A stretch of DNA of 64,000 bases from NCBI GenBank assembly GCA_963697695.1, contig OY969094.1:2294001-2358000 (forward strand). Reading direction: 5' to 3'. The position numbers and the translations under genes are program-made. This document shows positions 60,001-64,000 of the stretch, piece after piece. The notes beneath the pieces were generated by a model, which ran no database searches, was not told where the DNA came from, and saw only the letters and a list, made by a program, of their open reading frames with translations. The stretch is from VRUE01 sp963697695 (GTDB lineage Bacteria > Actinomycetota > Thermoleophilia > Solirubrobacterales > 70-9). Position 1 is the first letter of the stretch; each line of letters opens with the position of its first letter.

Positions 60001-60091
60001 CCGGATCGCGATCGAGAACGTCGAGCAGGCCACGCCGGATCAGTCCGGCGCGGCCGGAATTGGGCGGTCCGTGGATCAGATGGAGGCTCAT
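57056..60091 (-). CDS. PD-(D/E)XK nuclease/helicase-like protein, AddB-type subunit
   Basis: A 1011-residue partner of the helicase gene. N-terminal HLIHGPPNSGRAGLIRR is a P-loop-like region; ADPEQIAIVVRGAGRRGPLLS is a remnant of the helicase fold. The C-terminal nuclease domain has the metal motif LHGAIDRVDRDADGRALVIDYKLAG. Cysteines for an iron-sulfur cluster are in FDVCSYRWF and the final CPQFCDLAPIC, as in AddB and RecB-like Cas4-type nucleases. ATG 60091 gives a 6-nt leader from a TATGCT box (60110-60105); the alternative ATG 60109 lies inside that box. Confidence 0.85.
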   Translation of the reverse strand: MSLHLIHGPPNSGRAGLIRRGLLDVLDRDPVLVVPTADDVYAFERELSEEGAILGATVTTFDGLFRTVAAAGAPPGIELSPAQRLGAVAAAVEELRGRLGPLRNSALRPGFAQALVRLLDELQGAGLEPADVEAVAGTLEGSAYLGDVAALFSAYSRIRGDLGRVDAHGVARQAIVLLGEEGGCWRQRPVFLYGLDDLTRNQLDLIGALTKVTEVTVALPYEEGNTALAARGELLRGLREIGVDSTTETEPQPGNTDSPLLFHLERSFGAAEPGRLRPDGALTVLRSAGERGEAEAIGAEVAKLLVAGADPEQIAIVVRGAGRRGPLLSAVLESYGVHTALDAEVGVATTSVGGALIALLEAELGGGRAGDLLRYMRGPSGISARKVDWFERAVRRRRVLDADAALRLWKDRYDDLPDDLILLRQADRKPAAMAAAVAVVAAEMAGRIQRRASRGGQGTGVGAELEARAAGAIANALGERAALEGLAPELRVLGRSLAEITVRAWTGPATGRVRIGDPGRMRAARFDHVFVASLQDGEFPRREGRADPFLSESQRGELGLPPRRDNEAEERYLFHASLALPKRRLFLSYRDSDENGAAEARSPFVDEVERLLELQSGEDLTRGRELAQVVHRLSEAPSERELARSVAARGQGVNVNVLLSEAGVQGESSTRIESRLAGAAETELATRAPGPLTNPVVLERLASVGAYGGTTLEGFDVCSYRWFVNHELRPERLDPAPDPLVQGGIMHAALERLYREAPGGDPLPRPGSLTAWTSRGRELVSEIAGERGLGEHPAERAILRRVEGLLARFLAEEAEREDRFRPWLLEAGFGEADVAERPVLEIDGWALHGAIDRVDRDADGRALVIDYKLAGSVTARAKLEEEAKLQLQLYLIAVAELWDAPTVGGVYHPMRASSLRRPRGVALDEAAAALASHNLSRTDMVDREGFEEILSEARDRAGGIVRRMRAGDIRRDPGPRPGLRNHGVCPQFCDLAPICRRDRAPVEPIEEEDER

Positions 60092-60234
60092 CGGCGGACG
60101 TTCCAGCATAGGCTCGGCTCCGGCGCGCCTTCTGGTCCTCGCGGGGAGCCGCTGGACCGCTTAGGGAAGCCGCAAATGGGGCGATTCCGTGCCTCGATTT
60201 GCCGTCTTCCCCTCCCTCTACATTGGTCCCCAGC

Positions 60235-60690
60235 ATGGCTCTCTGCTTCGTAGACCCAGCCGACGCGATTCGTGCGATGGCAGACTCGATCGGCCGCGAG
60301 GCTCGTCGGCAACTGCTCGGCGAGGCGGTGCGGGCCTGGGTCGACGAGATTCCCGACGACGAGCTGGAAACCCACTACGCAAAGGCCCTCGCCGAGCTGG
60401 ACGAGCACGATCTCTCGATGCTCGCCGCCTGGCACGGCTCACTCGAGGTCGGCCAGCCGATACCGAATCGCGACTTCCTCATGGGCGCTTTCGGCTCGCT
60501 CGGCGAGAACCGCCGCGAGGCGCTGAAGCTCGCCGCCGGCTTCCGCGGCGAGGAGGCGGTCGACGCCGGAGTCACCGAGGAGGACGCCTTGGAGCTCGTC
60601 CTCAGCCTCCTCTCACCACCCCGCCAGATGGAGCTCGCGGTCGAGGCCGTCGAGCTCTACATCTGGGACCGCGCCGGCTCTGACAACTAG
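60235..60690 (+). CDS. Hypothetical protein, 151 residues
   Basis: An acidic, helical protein (MALCFVDPADAIRAMADSIGREARRQLLGEAVRAWVDEIPDDELETHYAKALAELDEHDLSML). No membrane segment. TACATT (60219-60224) is 10 bases before ATG 60235, which is preferred over an upstream TTG. It is divergent from the AddB-type gene; the 143-base gap holds an imperfect inverted repeat around 60162-60211. I do not recognise the family. Confidence 0.6.
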   Translation: MALCFVDPADAIRAMADSIGREARRQLLGEAVRAWVDEIPDDELETHYAKALAELDEHDLSMLAAWHGSLEVGQPIPNRDFLMGAFGSLGENRREALKLAAGFRGEEAVDAGVTEEDALELVLSLLSPPRQMELAVEAVELYIWDRAGSDN

Positions 60691-60702
60691 CGGCGCGCCG
60701 GA

Positions 60703-61329
60703 TTGCCCGGGGGCAGCAACCCGTTTCCGCGATACGCACTCGCGGCCGTGCTCCTTGCGTTCATGGCGCCAGTTCTCGTCCCGCTGGCATCGGTATCGAT
60801 TCTCCTCGGCGTCGTTCTCGGTGTCCTTCTCGGCGGCCTGGCGATAGCGGTCGCGATAGCTATGTTCGCGGGTGAGGCCGTGCGCAAATTTCGAAACTAC
60901 CTCCGAGTTTTGTGGGACCACTACCGAATCAGAGGGCGCTGGCTCGAGTTTGTGCCGCCTGCCGTCGTCTTCCCCGGGTTGATCGCGATTCTCATCGTTA
61001 TGAGTCCTGAGGTGCCGACCGAGAGAGGTCTGTTTCTCGGCGAATACTCTTCGTTCTTCCAGACCTCCGCTCAGGTTCTGGCTGCGCTGTTGATCGCAAT
61101 GGCCGTTGAGGTGAAAGCTCCCAAGTCGGTCGAGGACACCGTCGCCGTGAGACCGGCGAACAAGCTGATGGTCTTCCTCCTTGCCCTGGCCGAGTTGGCG
61201 GCGATGTCGGCCCTGACGCCGTTTTTGCCGTCGTTCCTCTTTCGCCTGGAGCTCTATCTGACGATCGCCGGGGGAGCTGCCGCCCTGCTTGCCGTCGCGC
61301 TGATCAATCGTCGTATCCTTGTGGATTAG
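60703..61329 (+). CDS. Membrane protein, about 208 residues
   Basis: Five or so hydrophobic helices can be counted (about 10-35, 36-58, 82-102, 125-145, 155-205). Between them is a basic loop, GEAVRKFRNYLRVLWDHYRIRGRW. The start is uncertain: TTG 60703 has no ribosome site, and ATG 60763 would shorten the first helix. It is followed by the RelE/ParE-like gene after 2 bases. Codon use is slightly less GC-biased than its neighbours. Confidence 0.55.
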   Translation: MPGGSNPFPRYALAAVLLAFMAPVLVPLASVSILLGVVLGVLLGGLAIAVAIAMFAGEAVRKFRNYLRVLWDHYRIRGRWLEFVPPAVVFPGLIAILIVMSPEVPTERGLFLGEYSSFFQTSAQVLAALLIAMAVEVKAPKSVEDTVAVRPANKLMVFLLALAELAAMSALTPFLPSFLFRLELYLTIAGGAAALLAVALINRRILVD

Positions 61330-61331
61330 CT

Positions 61332-61640
61332 ATGTCCGACGAGTTCTCAGTGGAAATCAGCGACGAGGCCAAAGCGGATCTCGACCGAATGGGCCGCTTG
61401 ACGCGCCGGCTCGTCAAACAGGCACTCAATGACGAGTTGAGGACTCCGGAGCCATCGCTCGTCAAGCAAGGCGTCAAGGATCGGGGCTGGGAAGTGCTGC
61501 CGATCGGCAACTACCGAATCCTCTTTCACTCAGTCGAGCCTGAGGAGGAGGGCGTCCCGACTCGCCTGGTCGGACATATCGTCGACGAGCAGGAAGAGGA
61601 TCAGCAGCCTGCCGTAGATCCGCCTGCCGCTTCAGCCTGA
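61332..61640 (+). CDS. RelE/ParE-like toxin-fold protein
   Basis: 102 residues: FSVEISDEAKADLDRMGRLTRRLVKQALNDELRTPEPSLVKQGVKDRGWEVLPIGNYRILFHSVEP matches the RelE/ParE pattern of an N-terminal helix pair followed by the WEVxxGxYRILF strand. An acidic, Pro-rich tail follows. No antitoxin-like gene adjoins; the preceding gene is a membrane protein. It may be an orphan or domesticated toxin, or a chromosomal protein of the same fold with another role. Confidence 0.6.
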   Translation: MSDEFSVEISDEAKADLDRMGRLTRRLVKQALNDELRTPEPSLVKQGVKDRGWEVLPIGNYRILFHSVEPEEEGVPTRLVGHIVDEQEEDQQPAVDPPAASA

Positions 61641-62270
61641 GCCGAGCGCCGCGCGAATCTCCGGTATCGCCTGCTCGTTGTCCTCGAAGTGGACGGCGTT
61701 GATGCCGGCCTTGCGGGCTCCTTCGCAGTTGACGAGGACGTCGTCGACGAAGAGGCAGGCCTCGGCGGGCTGGGCGATCCGTTCCAGGGTCAGTGCGTAG
61801 ATCTTCGATTCGGGCTTGCGGCAGCCGACGAAGCCCGAGTCGACGACCGTCTCGAAGATCTCGTCGACCGGCAGCATCGCGCGCCAGAGCGGCTCCCACT
61901 CGCGCACGTTGTTGGTCAGCATCGCCATCTGGAAGCCCTCCGCCTTCAGCTCGCGCATCAGCTCGATCATCTGCGGGTTCGGCTCGAGCGCCTCGAAGTA
62001 GATCTCTTTGAAGCGGTGCATCTCGGGCCGGTGGCCGAGCAGCGGCTCCAGCGCGTCGGTTAGCAAGACGAGGAACTCCTCCTCGCTGATCTCGCCTCGC
62101 TCCATCTCGAACAGCGGGTTTTCGCCGTTCGCCTCGGTGGCCGCCTGCATCCCCTTGCCGAGCGCTTCGGTGGTGATCCCGGTCTTGTCCTGGAAGGCCA
62201 TGAAGGACTGCAGCAGCGGCGTCGTCAGCACCCCGCCGAAGTCCGAGATGACTGCCTTGATCTCAGCCAT
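61632..62270 (-). CDS. HAD-IA family hydrolase
   Basis: A 212-residue haloacid-dehalogenase-fold phosphatase. Motif I is ISDFGGVL, where the second aspartate of the DxD pair is replaced by glycine, as in the epoxide-hydrolase N-terminal phosphatase group. Motif II is AMLTNN, motif III KPESKIY and motif IV FVDDVLVN. Substrate unknown. ATG 62270 overlaps the upstream gene by 8 bases. Its 3' end overlaps the convergent RelE/ParE-like gene by 9 bases. Confidence 0.85.
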   Translation of the reverse strand: MAEIKAVISDFGGVLTTPLLQSFMAFQDKTGITTEALGKGMQAATEANGENPLFEMERGEISEEEFLVLLTDALEPLLGHRPEMHRFKEIYFEALEPNPQMIELMRELKAEGFQMAMLTNNVREWEPLWRAMLPVDEIFETVVDSGFVGCRKPESKIYALTLERIAQPAEACLFVDDVLVNCEGARKAGINAVHFEDNEQAIPEIRAALGSG

Positions 62271-62655
62271 CGCCGTACACGACCTCGTAGTGGCCGAGGC
62301 CCTCGCGGCCTTCGAGCGACCAGCGGAAGAAGGCGATCTCGCCACGCAGGCCGGGGTGGGAGATGGAGCTGGCGCTGATCAGCGTGCCGGCACCGCGCAG
62401 CGGGTGTGCGTCCTCGTCGTCCAGCCAGAGCTCCAGCGTTGCCCGCCGCTGCACGCCGTCGGGCCCGTACTCGGTCGAGAGCAGCGTCTCGGAGACCTCC
62501 ACCGGGGCGCCGTCGGGCCCGCAGAGGACCGCGGCGACCTCCTCCTCTCCGTGCCCCTTGGAGGAGGGGTGGCGCATGGCGCTGAGCGCCAGCAGCCCCC
62601 CGTCGGAGAAGGCGATGCCGATCGACCGTCGCTGGATCTGTTCCGTGTCGCTCAT
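62263..62655 (-). CDS. Hypothetical protein, 130 residues
   Basis: A beta-rich protein reading MSDTEQIQRRSIGIAFSDGGLLALSAMRHPSSKGHGEEEVAAVLCGPDGAPVEVSETLLS... with a C-terminal RGEIAFFRWSLEGREGLGHYEVVYGDG. No membrane segment. TAGGCT (62671-62666) is 10 bases before the ATG. It is coupled to the HAD gene by an 8-base overlap. Family not recognised. Confidence 0.6.
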   Translation of the reverse strand: MSDTEQIQRRSIGIAFSDGGLLALSAMRHPSSKGHGEEEVAAVLCGPDGAPVEVSETLLSTEYGPDGVQRRATLELWLDDEDAHPLRGAGTLISASSISHPGLRGEIAFFRWSLEGREGLGHYEVVYGDG

Positions 62656-62709
62656 CGAGGCGGGAAGCCTATTGGCCGCCCCGACATGAGGCCCGGTTAC
62701 CATGGGCCC

Positions 62710-63027
62710 ATGTCAGAGAACGAGACAGCAGTGGTCCTCGAGGACGACGTCGTCGAGGCGCTCGAGGAAGTGATCGACCCCGAGCTGGGCCTCGACTTCG
62801 TCTCCCTCGGCCTCGTCTACGACGTCGAGATCGAGAACGACGAGGTCTACGTCACCTTCACCCTCACCACCCCCGCCTGCCCGATCGGCCCCCAGGTCTC
62901 CGAGCAGATGAAGGAGTTCGTCGGCGACCTCCCCGGCGTCTCCGCCGTCCACCCGAAGATGGTCTTCGACCCCCCCTGGTCCCCGGAGATGATGACCGAG
63001 GACGCCAAGTTCGCACTCGGCTTCTAG
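62710..63027 (+). CDS. DUF59/MIP18-family (SufT/PaaD-like) protein
   Basis: A 105-residue protein: VVEALEEVIDPELGLDFVSLGLVYDVEIENDEVYVTFTLTTPACPIGPQVSEQMKEFVGDLPGV is the DUF59 domain, with the cysteine of TPACP in the position linked to iron-sulfur assembly. Members help mature iron-sulfur clusters or act in phenylacetate metabolism; no suf or paa genes are near, so the former is only a guess. TACCAT (62698-62703) is 6 bases before ATG 62710. Confidence 0.88.
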   Translation: MSENETAVVLEDDVVEALEEVIDPELGLDFVSLGLVYDVEIENDEVYVTFTLTTPACPIGPQVSEQMKEFVGDLPGVSAVHPKMVFDPPWSPEMMTEDAKFALGF

Positions 63028-63141
63028 GCACGGATTGCGCGGTCATAGGGGGTCATAAGGGGTCAGTTTCATCCCCATCCCATCCCCACGGGCATCCCCA
63101 CGGATCAAGCATCGGGCCGTCTGGCTACGGTCGGTGTCGGC
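63028..63141. other. Non-coding gap with short direct repeats
   Basis: The gap holds GGGGTCATAAGGGGTCAG (from 63052) and three near-copies of CATCCCCAC(GG) (63071-63103). It may be a remnant of a REP-type element or an element boundary. Beyond 63880 the last 120 bases contain no gene I can support. Confidence 0.4.
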
Positions 63142-63880
63142 ATGAACGACGAGGAGCTGAAAGCCGCAGTTATTCGCAGAAGCAGCCGAGCGCGACCGGT
63201 CCCAGACAGCGGCTCACGACGAGGCCCTCCGCTCGGAGCTGCGCGAGATGCCGAGCAAAGAGCTGGTTGCAAGACGAAACGACCTCAGCGATAGAGCGGC
63301 GGCCGAGGGCCGAGCTGCCGAAGCGCACAAGGAAGCGAGCGAGCGGCTCGACCTCTGCCAGCGCCACTACGAGAACATGGTGGCGCGCCGCGAAGCTGCG
63401 GGAGCGCTGCCACGCCGGGAGCGAAAGCGCGAGCTGCCGCATGCGATCGAGAGCGAGGAGAACTCCCACCAGCACCTCGAAGCGCAGCAGGCGAGAGTGC
63501 GCCAGCGTGAGCCGGTGTCTGAGGACGCAAGGCGCGAGCGGAAAGCCGCCCAGCAGGTTCTAGCCGAGCGCCGCGAGCTGGCGATCACCGCAGCCCGTAT
63601 CTCGCCGCCTCCCTACATCGCCCGGGAGCTGGGGGAGAGGCCCAGCGATCCGGCCAAACGCAAGGCATGGGAGCGCGGGCTCAAGACCATTGAGACCTTC
63701 CATCAAGACAACGGGATCACCGACAATCGACACGCGCTGGGAGAGGCGCAGAGAGGGCGCGAGCGTGCGGCTCAGGATGCGGCGCGAAGGAGACTGCGAG
63801 AGGCACAGCGGGAGCTTGGCAGAGGACCGCAGGCCGTCCAGGGGAGGCAGCGCGGGATCGACCTGGGGATCGGACGCTAG
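63142..63880 (+). pseudogene. Decayed C-terminal fragment of a MobF-type relaxase, frameshifted
   Basis: An ATG at 63142 (MNDEELKAAV) with a TACGGT box 10 bases upstream continues in a different frame from the long open stretch ending at 63880. Removing one base near 63172 joins them (AAV-FAEAAERDRSQTAAHDEALRSEL). The joined product is coiled-coil-like. It contains PPPYIARELGERPSDPAKRKAWERGLKTIETFHQDNGITDNRHALG, which matches the pattern at the C-terminus of actinobacterial MobF/TraA relaxases. The relaxase and helicase domains are absent. It could instead start at ATG 63248 as a 210-residue protein. Confidence 0.5.
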
Positions 63881-64000
63881 TTCTGACTACGCCGTCGCCG
63901 CTATCCGAACGCGAGAAGGGCATCGGATGTTTCAGGTTAAGCGAAGAAGCTAAAGCGGCGACAAATCCGGCAGCGCTCTAGGGAGTCCAATTACGCGGAT

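Noticed and set aside
53646..60091. Helicase-nuclease pair as an anti-phage defence system
   Set aside because: Domain order, the AddB-type cysteine cluster and gene coupling fit the housekeeping AddAB/AdnAB recombination complex; no other defence genes adjoin.
63052..63103. Short direct repeats as CRISPR or attachment-site core
   Set aside because: The units are only 9-11 bases, irregular, and have no counterpart at another boundary.

Overview
This is a 64 kb piece of chromosome from a high-GC actinobacterium. I infer the class Thermoleophilia, most likely Solirubrobacterales. The grounds are GC-saturated third codon positions, an ispF...cysS-rlmB gene order running into a SigH-type sigma factor, F420-type and paired FadE oxidoreductases, a MarP-type protease, and a secreted protein whose export signal (KPSPAMVVA...GTAYA) belongs to a family I associate with that group. 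No rRNA or species marker is present, so this is inference.

Layout. 1-7281: DUF389 membrane protein, PHP hydrolase, ispF, an acyl-CoA synthetase, a coiled-coil protein, cysS and rlmB. 7282-9253: SigH-like sigma factor behind a clear promoter, a GNAT protein and tRNA-Thr. 9261-18795: SHOCT membrane protein, VOC enzyme, maleylacetate-reductase-like enzyme, a PlsC-GpsA fusion, an ECF sigma/membrane partner pair, rhomboid protease, BtuF-like protein and a CBS-domain membrane protein. 18839-31068: a beta-oxidation island (hydroxyacyl-CoA dehydrogenase, thiolase, three acyl-CoA dehydrogenases, an LLM oxidoreductase) with two copies of one palindromic operator, interspersed with lipoproteins and envelope proteins. 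31153-34174: cation efflux, M23 peptidase and a low-complexity envelope protein. 34233-38643: lysA-hom-thrC-thrB, the aspartate-family amino-acid operon. 38648-46229: small proteins and a large glutamate synthase. 46230-53608: a structured intergenic region, FHA protein, penicillin-binding protein, MarP, HxlR regulator and xseAB. 53646-60091: an AddAB/AdnAB-type helicase-nuclease pair. 60235-64000: hypothetical proteins, a RelE/ParE-like protein, HAD hydrolase, DUF59 protein and what looks like the decayed tail of a MobF relaxase.

Two themes run through the window. First, many genes have no Shine-Dalgarno sequence but carry a TANNNT box 6-10 bases before an ATG or GTG, which points to widespread leaderless transcripts. 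Second, long perfect inverted repeats (16-24 bp arms) recur at unrelated loci. One sits in frame inside cysS and one in frame at the start of rlmB. A 51-bp palindrome is present twice, 52 kb apart. Three interlocking pairs fill the gap after gltB. These repeats are the most unusual content I can see. Gene starts given here often differ from the longest open frame, because the -10 box, ribosome site or family alignment favours an internal start.
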